From contig NC_092046.1 of the NCBI RefSeq assembly GCF_003086295.3, positions 107,053,363 to 107,117,362 on the forward strand: 64,000 nucleotides of DNA, written 5' to 3'. The notes under the pieces are model-generated. The model had not been told where the DNA came from. It ran no database searches and was given only the letters and a program-made list of their open reading frames with translations. Position numbers and translations under genes: made by a program. Within the stretch, counting starts at the first letter, position 1. The number at the start of each line of letters is the position of its first letter. Origin of the DNA: Arachis hypogaea. Taxonomy: Eukaryota; Streptophyta; Magnoliopsida; Fabales; Fabaceae. Positions 44,650-56,040 of this stretch are shown one piece after another.

Positions 44650-46539
44650 ATGAATTCTCACTTTGATTATGAGGTTGGTTCTAATTATGTTGTAGAAAAT
44701 GAGAGCTACAATGAGGATGTATATCAAGGATGAGATAATCAAAGGTGGGAGGAGCCATATGCATATGATCAATCCTCTTGGCAACAACCTCCATCAATGC
44801 ACTATGAACAAGAGCCATTCTATGATGCATACCAATCCAATGGTTATGGTGAATCTCTTTGTGACTTTCAAGAACCACCACCATATGCCTATGAGCCATA
44901 TCCTCAACATAACCCTCAACCATACTCACAAGCCCTTTCTTACCAACCACCTTCATATGATCCTAATCCATATCCACCATTCCAACAACCATATGAGCCA
45001 CACATGGAACCACCCTTCCAACCTCAATACTTCCAAGAAACACACCCTTCATACTATTACCAAGATAAACCACCTCCAATGTATGAAAATTTTCAACCAC
45101 AAGATGAACTCTACTTCCCACCACAACCTCCCATGGAAGAATACTCATGTCCATCGATCCAAGAGCCATATGATCCTAATCATATTATCCAAGAGGAACA
45201 AGAGTCAAGGGATCGTCTCAAGGAAACATTGGATCAACTTCAAGCAACCATGGAGTGTGTTGTGCAACAAGTGGAAAGAGTGGAAAGTATTGAACCACCA
45301 CAACTCTACCAAGAAGAACCACCTTCTTACTATGAATCCTTCCCTCAAGATCATGAACCCTTCCATCCACCCCAACCTCCAATAGATGATATCCTTGATG
45401 TTCTTGTTCAAGGACAGGAGGAGATGAAAAGGGATGTGCAACAATTCACGGCCGCCTTGGACGAGGTGGTAAGCCGGTTAGCATCCCAATGCTTAAATAC
45501 TCAAGGAACTCCCATGGATACATGTGGAGGATCAAATGAAGAGCATAACATGAAGGAGAGATTGGTGGAGAATGAGGGAAGTTGCTTTGTATTGGAACAA
45601 TTAGAGGAAGCTACAATTGTTGAAAACAAGGAAGAAGTGGTTGAAGACTTAGGAGATGCGGAGCCTCCTTGGGAACGTAGAGTTGAAGAAAACCCCTCCA
45701 AGAAGATTGAAGTTGATGTTGAGGAGGAATGTGCATAACCTCCAAGGCATATTCCATATGAAGACTTGGATGGGATAGAGCAAGAATTGAGTTCCCTTGG
45801 TGATGAAGATCAAGCATCAAGTCTTAGTGGTGAAGAATCCTTTGAGCATAAAGAACCTTCTCCCATGGGATGTGAAAGCATCGTGGAGGTAAAATTCTCT
45901 CACCCTCCCATTTATGATTTGAGTAAGAGAAAAGGCTTAGATAAAATTGTTGAACAAAGGACTGAAATAAAGAGATCTTGTGCAGAGGTGGAAGTCCTTA
46001 GAAAAAGAAGGATGGGAATTGGTTATGCTTTATCTAGACCCTTGGAATTGCCTTTGCCTAGGTTGCCATCTACTCCTTCATTTGAGCGGGTGAAATTCAT
46101 TTCTATTAGCTTTATTATCCCACTTGAATATGGTTTTCTTGAAATGAATGGCCAACTTAGGGAACTTTGTGGGATGAAGCGTAAGCGAAAAAGGTTTTGT
46201 GGTTGGCGTTGCAAATCAAGGCTCATTATGGTTGATGCATCAAACATGAGATATAAAGGTTGGAGTAGTGCTCAACTAGATGGGTCTAGGAGGATTGTTG
46301 GTCACTTTATTGAGAATTCATCTTGCTTACCACCCAAATGGAATAATGATGTTCAACTTGAAGATGGGTGTGGCAACAAGATATGGGATCCGAGAATACA
46401 TAAGGATTACCTTTGGGAGCTCATAGCTTGTGCGGAACTCCATCAAGGCTTGAAGATAATAACTTTGAAGAATGGAGCTTATTGGAGATTCAAGCATTGG
46501 TGGATGTTCAAAGATAGCTTCAAGCACAAGACACCTTGA
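44650..46539 (+). pseudogene. ORF1 of element H, unknown function
   Basis: One 630-codon frame is broken only by TGA at 44731 and TAA at 45736. It starts MNSHFDYEVGSN. The first third is Pro/Gln/Tyr-rich with repeats of the PYEPxPQ type. A helical part follows (about 45190-45290 and 45400-45500), then an acidic linker with VEDLGDAEPPWERRVEENPSKK. The conserved end has IPLEYGFLEMNGQLREL, AQLDGSRRIVGHFIENS and LPPKWNNDVQLEDGC. The TAA aligns with a Gln codon in A and G. The long Met/His-rich frame in another phase over 44699-45385 is its shadow. Confidence 0.75.
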
Positions 46540-46587
46540 GAGGAGCTCCCCATAAGTCCAACTTAAGGACAATAAACAAAAGTGCTA

Positions 46588-46605
46588 GGTGGGAGACACC
46601 CCACC
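46588..46605 (+). other. Post-ORF1 hairpin, element H
   Basis: GGTGGG-AGACAC-CCCACC with CCAACTTAAGGAC upstream, as in F and G. Confidence 0.7.
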
Positions 46606-46799
46606 ATGGTAACTTCTTTTCATTTTCTCTTTTTGTACATATTGGTAATTAGTTTAAATTCATGTTTTTGGTTGATTTGTTGAGTATAATTGATAGTTTA
46701 GTATGTTAAATAAGGTTTTAAGGTGTTTTGGTAGCTGTTTGGAGGTTTGGAATGCTTGGATTGGTGCAAAAACATAGAAATTTTTTTTGAAAAATAGAG

Positions 46800-47035
46800 C
46801 ACCATCCGCGCGTACGCGCATCAAGCATTTTTGCCTATCCGCGCGCACGCGCCATGTACGCGTACGCGTGGATTGAGAAATTCCACCCCAAGCCAAAAAC
46901 CTGAGAGTTGTGCGAACGCGCACATGACGCGTACGCGTCACTCTCAAAATAAGCCATCTGCGCGCACACGCCATGTACGCGTACGCGTCACATCCAATCC
47001 ACCATCATCCGCGCGCGCGCGCTATGCGCGCGTAC
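46800..47035 (+). repeat. CpG palindrome cluster, element H interior
   Basis: Words GCGCGTACGCGC, GCGCGCACGCGC and ACGCGTACGCGT repeat in pairs joined by CATGT. LTR copies of this element and of C carry the same types. Confidence 0.85.
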
Positions 47036-47970
47036 ACGTGGATGCCCTTCCTTCACTACATTTCTTTTCTTCCCCTCTTTCCATTTCTTTCATTCTCCTT
47101 TCTTCTCCCCTTCTCCTACTCCTCATCCAACACTTCCAAACAGCATTGATAACCATTTATTTTAGTTAGTTAATTAGTTAGTTAGTTAGTTGATTAGTTA
47201 GTTTTAACTTAGTTTTCATTCTTTCTTTTCTCTTTTTCATTCTAAGTGTTGGATTATTACTTTTGTTGATACATATTGCTGCTTATTCCTAATTGCATGC
47301 TATCTTAGCATAATTATTTTTGGATATTCATTGTTGGATTCCCTGATTGAGGTTATATTTTGCTACTTGGTTTTAAGTACTTCATGCTTACCTTTTGAAA
47401 ATACCAAGTGAGGAGAACCGCCTTCGAGCTTGTAACTCTTCTTGAATTGTATAATTTGTCCAACATGTAATTTCAATCCTTTTCCCCGATTAGGCAATCT
47501 CTTGACATTGGATGTTATGCATTTACCTTAATGCGTTGTAATTCATGATCATATTCATCCATATGCTTTTAGCTTGAATGCTCTCATGCTTGTTTAATGC
47601 TTGTTTTACCTCACAAGATTACATAAAACATTTCAAGCACACTACAATGAGTAAAGTGCAGGCTTCTTTTGTGACATTGCTTTTTATGCTAATGTGTGTT
47701 CTAAAAGGTGCCTAATTTAGGACTCACATCCCTACTTTCATAAATGTCACACTAATCTACTCACTCAATTATAGTGAATTACCTCATTCCAACAATGTAT
47801 GCTTCATTGCTTTTATATTTCCTCATCTTACGGTATTATTTTCTAATTTTTATGATTGATGCACCACAAGCAAAAACGGAAGCAAGACTAAGAACACGCA
47901 ACAACCGGTTGATCTACCAGCTGAAGGTAGCGATCCGGAAAGTCGCCGTACCTCCTTGCTCATCTTTGAG
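47036..47970 (+). other. Pyrimidine leader and remnant of the env-position region, element H
   Basis: A C/T-rich tract (47045-47140) is followed by T-rich sequence. A short frame beginning near 47847 (MIDAPQ) and ending at the TAA in the internal polypurine tract is all that remains of the env-position ORF. It shows no recognisable domain. Confidence 0.5.
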
Positions 47971-48009
47971 TGCACTGAGGACGGTGCAAACTTTTAAGTG
48001 TGGGGAGTT
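47971..48009 (+). other. Internal hairpin plus polypurine tract, element H
   Basis: TGCACT-GAGGAC-GGTGCA (6 bp with one G-U) is followed by TTTAAGTGTGGGGAGTT. The loop is identical to the terminal module while the stem is entirely different. Confidence 0.78.
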
Positions 48010-49488
48010 CGTCCGATCGATCGGTGATTTTGGGTGACAAGTTTCTAATCTCAACACTTTTGCATTTCATTTTTTTAGGTCTTTTAGGATTTTTAGTTTC
48101 ATTTTCTTAATTTTGCATATATATACACAATAAGATTAGTCAAAATAATGAGGTTCTTCAAGATTTCTATCTATAGGGCACCAATTGATTTGAGTGAAAA
48201 CCTTTCATAGAACTTGCTTAAATTATATATATTGTGGAACATGGTTTTTGAGCTAAGAACACAAGCTTGTGAGATTTGAGCCTAATGGTGTGGTTACATC
48301 TTATAACCACTTATTCTTCCTTCTTGTGTGCAATTATTCTCTTTCTATGATTGTAATCTTTGATTTGTTTGATTCTTTATGTCCATTCTTTTGTGTATTC
48401 ATGTATTTATATGATTGAGGCCATTATTTCATTTAGCTCACTTACCCAAATAGCCTTACCTTTTATCTTCCTTTGTTAGCAACTTTGAGCCTATGATTAA
48501 CCCACTTGTTCTTAATTTAGCACATTACAAGCCCTAAAGCAAAAAACAATAAATGTCCTTATTTGGATCTTTGATTGGCTTAGGCTAGTGTGTGAGTATC
48601 ATTCAAGTGTGGGAAAACTTGGGACATTGGGTGAATAAAGGGAAGTTTTGTATTTTTATTGTAAATATTGGGAATTAGGTATATGCTCATGTGTTAATTA
48701 AAATGTAAAACCTTATGCATTGATGTTTTTGTATATATTGCAAAGCAAAAAGAAAAAAAATGAGAAAGACAAAAGAAAAAGAAAAAAAAAGAAGAAGAGT
48801 ATGGAAAAGAAAAGAAAAAAATAAAGAAAAAGAAAAGAAATAAAAAGGGGACAAAATATCCCATTGTGAAGCTCAATAAAATCAATGCATAAGTGTTGTG
48901 AAATAAAAAGGAAATGCATGAGTATGTGACAAAGTGAGAAAAATGGGTAGTTAGGTTAGTTTTGAAGTTGTATAGGATGTCATAGGTTAGGTGGGAAGTC
49001 TAAGCTTATCAAAGATTCAAATTTCAAGCTCACTTGACCATATATGCATCCTACCTTGACCCTAGCCCCATTACAACCAATGAAAAGACCTCATGATACT
49101 TGTATGCATGCATGAAATAAATATCGATTGTTAGAAGAAAAAAAAATCTTGGAAAGCATGATTAGGGGAGAATTGAGTGAATCAACCCTAAACACTTGAG
49201 CGAATAGAGTGCAAACACATCCGGTGAGGGTTCGATTGCTCAATTACATGTTTTCCACCTATGATCATCACTCCTCATGCAAGTTTGTAAAAATATTTGA
49301 TAGCTCAATTCAATTGTGGTTTGGCATGGTTGTTAATACCTTTAGCCCTTGTACATATATGTATTCTTGGGAAGTGATTTATTTTGACCAAGCAATTGCA
49401 TTCACGTAGATAGTTGTATATAGGTAGTTTGCATTTAGATTAGTTTACATTGAATAAATGTTGATACCCTTTGCTTCTTTCTTAGTTT
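48010..49488 (+). other. Conserved non-coding block between the polypurine tracts, element H
   Basis: No gene is seen. It contains an A/G-rich tract (48745-48850), AAAAAGGGGACAAAATATCCC (48841-48862), and the CTTGTGAG...GGTTACAT and CCCCATTACAACC segments shared with F, G and A. Antisense Phe-rich frames over the purine tract are artefacts. Confidence 0.65.
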
Positions 49489-49525
49489 AAGCATGAGGAC
49501 ATGCTTGGTTTAAGTGTGGGGAGGT
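49489..49525 (+). other. Terminal hairpin plus polypurine tract, element H
   Basis: AAGCAT-GAGGAC-ATGCTT, perfect stem, followed by GTTTAAGTGTGGGGAGGT against the LTR. Confidence 0.88.
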
Positions 49526-51091
49526 TGATAAACCCCCTTTGTAGGGTTTATCTTGTGCTTAATTTAGGAGATTTTATGACCTTTTACCCACATTTATTCA
49601 ATGAAATAGCATGGTTTCATGATTGTCTCCCAATTTGTGCTTAAGTGTGAAAACATACTTTCTAGGTCCTTAATTAGCTAAATTCAATTCACCTTTGATT
49701 CCACTGGATGCCTTGATTGTTTGTTAAGTGATTTCAGGTTTTAGGAGGCAAGGATTGGATCAAGGGAAGGAAGAAAAGCATGTAGAAATGGAGAACTCAT
49801 GAAGAAATGAAGGAATCGCAAAAGTTGTCAAGCCGACCTCTTCACACTCAATTGACCATAACTTGAGCTACAGAGGTGCAAATGATGCGGTTCTAGTTGC
49901 CTTGGAAAGCTAACATCTGGGGCTTTGAAATGATATAAGATTTGCCATAGTTGCATCATGGATAGGGGCGCGCACGTGCACGATACACATACGCGCTGAT
50001 GGTGCCACATGATTCGCTTAATGCAACTCGTGGCCAGCGATTTTAGAAGCCTTGTGGGCCCAATCCAACTCATTTCTGATGCTATTTAAGCCAAAGATTG
50101 AAGGGAAATTAACATACTTTGGATAATTAGTTTAGTTTAGGTTAGTTTTGGAGGAAAAGTTAGTTTTAGAGAAAGAAACTCTCACTTCTCTCTAGGATTA
50201 GAATTAGGATTAGGTTTAGTTCAATAATCTAGATCTAGGTTTCAATTCATGCTTTCTTCTTCTTCTACCTCTCAATTCTATATTGTTACATTCATGATTC
50301 CTCTATTCTTTTGTTGTAATTTCCTTTATGTGGTTTCTATATTTTGTTGTAGATCTGCTTTTGTTCCTTCAATTATCTTTCAATTCAATTAGAGGTAATT
50401 CACAATAATTGTGCTTCTTTTGATTGTTGTTATTAATTCCTTGCAATAAGTAGTTGTTAGATTTCATTGTTATTATCAATTTACTTTGCTTTTCTTTTGT
50501 GTCTTTCAAGTGTTTGATGAAATGCTTGGTTGGATTTTAGTAAAGATTTTATTCCTCTTGGCCTAGTTGGAGTAATTAGTGACGCTTGAGCTATCTAATT
50601 CCTTTGTTGATTGACAACTAGAAGTTGCTAATTGATTTGGATACCACTAAAGCTAGTCTTTCCCTTGGGAGTTGGCTAGGACTTGTGAAATTAAGTTGAT
50701 TCATCCACTTGACTTTCCTCCATGGTTAGAGGTTAACTAAGTGGTAGCAATGGACAATTGTGGTCACAATTGAGGAGTATAACTAGGATAGGACTTCTAA
50801 TTCTCATTCCTTGTCAAGAGCTTTTCTAGTTGTTAGTTTATTTTCATTGCCATTTACATTCATGTCTCTTAACTCAAAAACCCCAAAGATACTCCATATC
50901 CAATAACAAGACACTTTGTTGCAATTCCTAGGGAGAACGACCCGAGGTTCAATACTTCGGTTTATAGATTTTAGGGGTTTGTGCTTGTGACAAACAAATT
51001 TTTGTATGAAAGGATTATTGTTGGTTTAGAAACTATACTTGTAACGAGCTTTCATTTGTGAAACTCTAAACCGTCAAAAGTCCGTTCATCA
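49526..51091 (+). repeat. 3' LTR of element H
   Basis: TGATAAACCCCC...CCGTTCATCA, 1566 bp, with intact TG and CA ends. Confidence 0.92.
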
Positions 51092-51096
51092 CTGGC

Positions 51097-52154
51097 AGCA
51101 CCCCCCTGGGCACTAAACGGCCAACTGGCGTTTAGCACCAGCAAGGGACTCAAGAAAGCACGAGCTCACTCCCTATTGGGCGTTAAATGCCCAATATGGC
51201 GTTTAAGTGGATTTATCATTTATTAGTTATATTTTATTTTCTTTTTATAATTTTTAATTACAAACAATATCTTTTAGTTTTAGGGTTTATTATTTTATTT
51301 TATTTTCCTGATCAAATTAGGTTAGTATAAAAGGGAAAAGATCTCTTGTGTCTTCTCTCTTCTGCACGTTTCACTTTTCAGAACCCTATTTTCTTTGTAA
51401 GTCATGAGCAACTAATCCTCTTGGTTAAGGTTAGGAGATCTATTTATTTCTATGGATTAGAATTATTGCTTTTCTTTTTTAATTAATGTACTGATTCAAT
51501 TTCAAGGATTATTTTCGTTCTTAATATTATTAATCTGGGTGGAACGAGAGTATGACCCTTATTTTACTTGAGTTCTTATGATTCTCGAGAGAGTTATCTT
51601 GCTTGAACAACAGCTTGAACACAAATTCCTCCTAAACTTCTAATTACATGAACTAATTGGGATATGTGAGATATAATCCTGTTAGCTTTGGGTAATTCGG
51701 GTTTTTGTGGCCATAAACTAGTTTTTGAACTTAACCCTCTAAGCGGAATTAAGTGATCATGAGAGTGGCGGTTAATGAAGGTTAAAGGAGGCTAAATCAC
51801 TAAGAGATTAGGGTTTAGAAATTTATAGTTTGCCATGGAATGAATCATGCATTGTTAAAATAGTTGGTAAGAAATTTTAATCCAGAAAAGTAAACATCTC
51901 CGAAGCCTTAACTATTTTCTCTTACTGTTTTCACACGAAACCCTTATTTGCTTTCTTTTTTCTCTTGTTTATTGTTCTATGCGAATTTCAACCATCAAAA
52001 CCACCATTTGATTCGCCTAACTAAGCCAGTTGGACAACCATTGTTGCTCAATCCAGCAATCCTCGTGGGATCGACCTTCACTTACCTGAGGTATTACTTG
52101 GATGACCCGGTACACTTGCCGATTAAGCTGCGGGATTCTCGAATTCTCACACCA
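51097..52154 (+). repeat. LTR of element D, right part
   Basis: It continues 42970 after element H. GGCGTTTAGCACC-type palindromes (51100-51210) stand about 120 bases before a TATA box, TATAAAAGG (51326-51334). It ends CACACCA. Total LTR length is about 1254 bp. Confidence 0.85.
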
Positions 52155-52160
52155 AGTTTT

Positions 52161-52299
52161 TGTCGCCGTTGCCGGGGATTATTTGTGATCAACAACTACT
52201 AGTTGTCTAGTTGCTTTGATTAGGTATTTTTATTAGTTTTTTTTATTTGCTTTTTCTTTTAATTTTTAATTTTTAATTTTATTTATTTTTCCTTTAACC
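52161..52299 (+). other. Primer-binding site and leader stub after the LTR of element D
   Basis: TGTCGCCGTTGCCGGGG (52161-52177) has one change from the tRNA-Asp complement. It is followed by a leader resembling those of E and J that stops at the inverted LTR of element I. A primer site after an LTR that has 3' interior upstream shows the LTR once lay between two interiors. Confidence 0.7.
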
Positions 52300-53566
52300 G
52301 GAAACTGTACCGGGTCATCCAAGTAATACCTCAGGTGAGTGAGGGTCGATCCCACGAGGATTGTCGGACTGAGCAAACAATGGTTGTCAGGTTTGTTTAG
52401 TTAGGCAAATCAGAAAGGGGTTTTGATGATTGAAAGCACATAAAATAGAAAATAAGCAAATAAAGAAAGCAAATAATTGGTTTGATGTAAAACAGTGAAC
52501 GAAAATAGTTAAGGCTTCGGAGATGTTTACTTTTCCGGATTAAAAGTTCTTAATAACTATTTTAACAATGCATGATTCATTCCATGGCAAACTGTAAATG
52601 TCTAAACCCTAATCTCTTAGTGATTTAGCCTCCTCTAACCTTCATTAACCGCCACTCTCGTGGTCACTTAATTTTGATTAGAGGGTTAAGTTAAAAAATT
52701 AGTTTATGGCCACAAAACACTAATTACCCAAAGCTAACAGGATTATATGTCACCTATGCCAATTATTTCATGTAATTATCAATTTAGGAGGAATTTGTTT
52801 TTAAGATGTAGTTCAAGCGAGATAACTCTCTCGAGAATCACAAGAACTCATGCAGAATAAGGGTCATACTCTCGTTCCACTCAGATTCATAAGATTAAGA
52901 ACGAAAACAATCCTTAGAATTGAATCAATACATTGATTAAAATTGAACAATAATAGTTCTAATCCATAGAAATAAACAGAGCTCCTAACCTCAAGTAAAG
53001 AGGTTTAGTTGCTCATGACTTACAGAGAAAAAAAATTTTTGAAAAGTGTGCCGTCTGATCTCAGATGCCGCCTATAGGATGTATCTTATTCCTTATATAC
53101 CAACCTAATTTGAAATGGGAATAAAAATAAAATAATAAACCCTAAAACTAAAAGATATTGTTTGTAATTTAAAATTACAAAAAGAAAATAAAATAAAACT
53201 AATAAATGCTAAATCCACTTGAGAGGCCTAAAGAGAGAGTGAATTCGATTAGCTGCTGGCGTTAAACGCCAATTTGGGCATTTAATGCTCTAAGGGTAGT
53301 TGTGCGCCTTTGGTCCTGATCTCTTACTGGTGCTAAACGCCAGCTTGGCGTTTAGCACCCAGGGAGTGTGCTGCCAGCTTTTTCCTTTTTAGCTCCAAAC
53401 TCTGGCAAATTGCTTCGAATTTTACCTGAAATCATAAAAACACTAAAACAACTCAAAGTAGAATCTAAAGAGGATTTTTGCACTAAAATTTAGTAAAACT
53501 AAATAAAATCTAATTAAAAAAAACTAGAAAATGATACAAAAAAGGTTATAAGATACTCACATATCA
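52300..53566 (-). repeat. LTR of element I, truncated at its end
   Basis: It starts TGATATGTGAG (53566) on the minus strand and matches D's LTR throughout, including GGCGTTTAGCACC words at 53255-53370. The last 35 or so bases of the LTR are missing. Confidence 0.8.
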
Positions 53567-54282
53567 CAACACCAAACTTAAACTGTTGCTTGTCCTCAAG
53601 CAACCAAAAACAATATAGGACCAAGAAGAGAAAATGTCTGAAACTTGAGTTGTCAATTAAGCTTAGGTATAGTTACTGAATGGGGTTAATCGCGCTCTAA
53701 TTCTGAATAGGTTCGGCATCTTACTATGCTTTGAAGTTCAGAGATATGAGTATCCTTCAGAACTAGAACTCAGATGGTATTATAGATTCTCTTCTTTAGG
53801 CTCTATTTGATTCTTGAACACAACTCTTTCTTTTCTTTGGTGCTTCATACCTTGAGCCTAGCTGTGACTCTAAGTGTTTTGTTTTTAAGCTTAACTTGAT
53901 ACACAAACACCACAAGCACTTAACTGAGGAACTCCTTGAGTTCGATTTTCTCTTTCTTTTTCTCCCAGACAGTGGTGCTCAGAGCTTTAGGCATACTTTG
54001 TAACAGCAATAGGTCCCGACTTTAAATGTTCAGTCTCAAGGGTTGCTTCACACTTTCACACCACAAGCATATGGCTAGGGAAAACCACTCTTTTGAGCTT
54101 TAGATCAGTTTTGACCCTCCTAACCATTGATGCTCAAAGCCTTGGACCTTTTTCTTTTTCTTTTTCTTTTCTTTTCAATTCTTTTCGCTGTTGGTTTTGC
54201 TTCAAGAATAAATCTTTTTCTTATGTCAGAGAATCAGTAATAATTTTCTAAGTTCCCTTTCTAAATTCCTTTTCTAAGTTCT
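52300..54282 (-). mobile_element. Element I: inverted relative of D, 3' interior and LTR
   Basis: On the minus strand 54282-53567 is the non-coding 3' interior with a terminal hairpin (GTTGCTT-GAGGAC-AAGCAAC at 53585-53604) and an AAGTTTGGTGTTG tract, and 53566-52300 is the LTR. The interior is truncated at 54282 where element J begins. Together with D it makes a large inverted repeat with about 145 bases between the arms. Confidence 0.78.
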
Positions 54283-54766
54283 TGATGCATGAGCATCATT
54301 TATATCTTTTCTATGTGATTTATATGGTTTTCTGTTGATTTGTTAGAGGATTTTAGTAGATTATCCCCCATTGAATGCTACTTTGAGTTCTATGGCTTTT
54401 GATTGATTTTAATCACTTGGAGTTTGGCATAAACAAAATCATTGCATGATCAAGGTAGTTGACATTGAAAATTAATCCGGACATTTAAACATCTCCGAAA
54501 TCTCAACTCCATTCTCATATTATTTATTCAACTATTTACTATTTGCTTTCTTTAGTTTATTGCTTCTTGTGCTATTTGACAATTAAAACTCTCATTTCAA
54601 CTTGTCTAACTAGAATAGCTTATTAACCATTGCTTGATTAGTCTGTTATTCCTCATGGGATCGACACTCACTCACCGTGAGTTATTACTTGGTACGATCC
54701 GGTGCACTTACCGGTAAGTTTTGGATTGTAAATTCTGTCACCAAGTTTTTGGCACCGTTTCCAGGG
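54283..54766 (+). repeat. Internally deleted LTR and primer site of element J
   Basis: It starts TGATGCATGAGC and ends TGTCACCA at 54743, only 461 bp against about 1254 in D. The middle, from after GTTTGGCATA to before GTAGTTGAC, is lost. The primer site TGGCACCGTTTCCAGGG (54750-54766) has three changes, all C/T or G/A except one. Confidence 0.7.
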
Positions 54767-55032
54767 ATTAACTGTGACTAACAACTATAAGTTGATTAGT
54801 TTCCTAGATTAGACCTTTTTCTTTGTTTTAATTTTTTCTTAGTTGCTATTTTATTTTATTCTAGTTTGTTTCTATTCCTTTTTAATTTTTGTTTCTTCTA
54901 GTTTTATTTTCTTTTAAATTTTTGCCCCTTTTCTTTATTTATTCTAGTTCTTTTCTTCTATTTTCGTGTGCGTCACTAGGATTCTCTTCATTGTGATGTT
55001 GAAAATCCCACTTTTCCTTATTCTAATTATTT

Positions 55033-55605
55033 ATGCAGAGCAACAAGGATAAAGAGCCTCTTCTGTACAACCTTGAGATTGAAGGGACCTTTGGAAGCAA
55101 AGGAAGCAAGCTAGAGCTCAAGAAGTCCAAGAAATTTTTGGGGACGAGTCTGAGGAGGAAGCTAAGCTTAGTATGGCTGATAATATTGAGAATCTTGTGG
55201 TCAATAACCCCAACAATGTCCCTCTAGTTAGAAGGGCTCTGGATCTTATACTAACCCCAATCCCAGGAGTTGTGTGGGAAGTATTGTGCCACTAGTTGTG
55301 CATGCAAACAACTTTGAGTTGAAGCCGCAACTCATATCTTTGGTGCAGCAAAATTGTCAGTTCAGTGAAATCCCGTAGGAGTACCCTAATCTTTTTGTAT
55401 CCAATTTTTTAAGGATATGTGATACAATCAAGACTATTGTAGTTCCCGCAAATGTCTATAGGTCAATCTTATTCCCTTTTGCTTCTAGGGATCAAGCCAA
55501 TCAGTGGCTTGAGATACAACCTATGGAAAGTATAACAACCTGGGAAAATTTGGTTAGTAAGTTTTTAACCAAATTCTTTCTACCTCATAAGTTGACTATC
55601 GGTAG
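55033..55605 (+). pseudogene. gag: Gag fragment of element J
   Basis: Homology is spread over three frames. It includes a VPLVRRAL start region, then NFELKPQLISLVQQN, a TAG, EYPNLF, FPFASRDQANQWLE and SITTWENLVSKFLTKFF, which is the Retrotrans_gag core. At least two frame changes and one nonsense codon are present. The match to the core is clear, but nothing downstream of PHKLT is recognisable as Gag. Confidence 0.75.
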
Positions 55606-55797
55606 AAAAGCAACATGTTTGCTATCGATAACAGGGTCCCCTTTGGAACACATGTTGTTCTGAATAAAACCTGACACAGAAGTCGACTTAAAATTTATGT
55701 CAAAGACATCTTCATGACATGGGGTTGCCCAGCAGACATTTTCTCCATAAGGAGATAAACCAGTCAAGGTGGTAATCTTCAGTAGGGCCGGACCCAT
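55585..55797 (-). other. Unexplained segment with a 70-codon minus-strand frame
   Basis: The minus strand is open for 70 codons (KITTLTGLSPYGENV, then CWATPCHEDVFDI). It overlaps the end of the gag homology and stops directly at the LTR of J. Composition is less AT-rich than its neighbours. I recognise no family. It may be an inverted or captured fragment, or chance. Confidence 0.3.
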
Positions 55798-56040
55798 TGA
55801 TGCGTGAACATCTTATACCTATTTTATGCTTATTTTAAGTTAGAATTTATTGTGTTTAAGTATATTTTAGTGTTAAAATCCTTCTTGGATGCTACTTTGA
55901 GTAGTTTTTGTGTTTTAATTATTTCAAGTGAAATTCGGATCAATTTGGCAGAATTTTGTGCAAGAAAAGGGAAAAAAGTGGATGCTACCAACCCTAATAT
56001 CCTTGCACTCCAACAAGTATAACTTGAGCTAAAGAGGTTT
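55798..56040 (+). repeat. First part of the second LTR of element J
   Basis: It starts TGATGCGTGAACATC and follows D's LTR until CACTA element K enters at 56041. Confidence 0.7.

Larger units (their letters stand above)
42971..51091 (+). mobile_element. Element H: non-autonomous Athila-like element with ORF1
   Basis: It is flanked by perfect ctggc duplications (42966-42970, 51092-51096) inside D's LTR. The left terminus reads TAATAAACC instead of TGATAAACC. LTRs are 1511 and 1566 bp. It holds a tRNA-Asp primer site, ORF1, hairpin, palindrome cluster and both polypurine modules. No pol and only a trace of the env-position ORF remain. Closest relative here is element A. Confidence 0.92.
10250..52154 (+). 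mobile_element. Element D: oldest Athila-like element of the centre, repeatedly interrupted
   Basis: Its pieces are 10250-12087, 41174-42970 and 51097-52154. It holds a post-pol hairpin, a palindrome cluster, a possible internal promoter, an env-position ORF and a 3'-type LTR. Element E splits the env-position ORF and element H splits the LTR. No gag or pol is present in the surviving part. Its last LTR is followed by a primer-binding site and leader, so it has interior sequence on both sides and was probably part of a tandem or recombinant array. Confidence 0.7.
54283..56040 (+). mobile_element. Element J: heavily deleted relative of D
   Basis: It has a short LTR, a degraded primer site, a gag fragment, an unexplained 190-base segment, then the first part of a second LTR, which is cut by the CACTA element. 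No polypurine tract precedes the second LTR, so the interior suffered large deletions. Confidence 0.65.

Noticed and set aside
44699..45385. 228-codon Met/His-rich plus-strand frame
   Set aside because: It is an out-of-phase shadow of ORF1 in element H, whose frame has homologues in G and A.
9681..45738. A stop shared by ORF1 of A and H after the residues ECA
   Set aside because: Alignment places the two stops at different points. The H stop aligns with a Gln codon in A, so they are independent.
14804..54766. tRNA-Asp genes at the primer-site matches
   Set aside because: Only the 3' 17-base complement is present each time, always just after an LTR. No tRNA body is seen.
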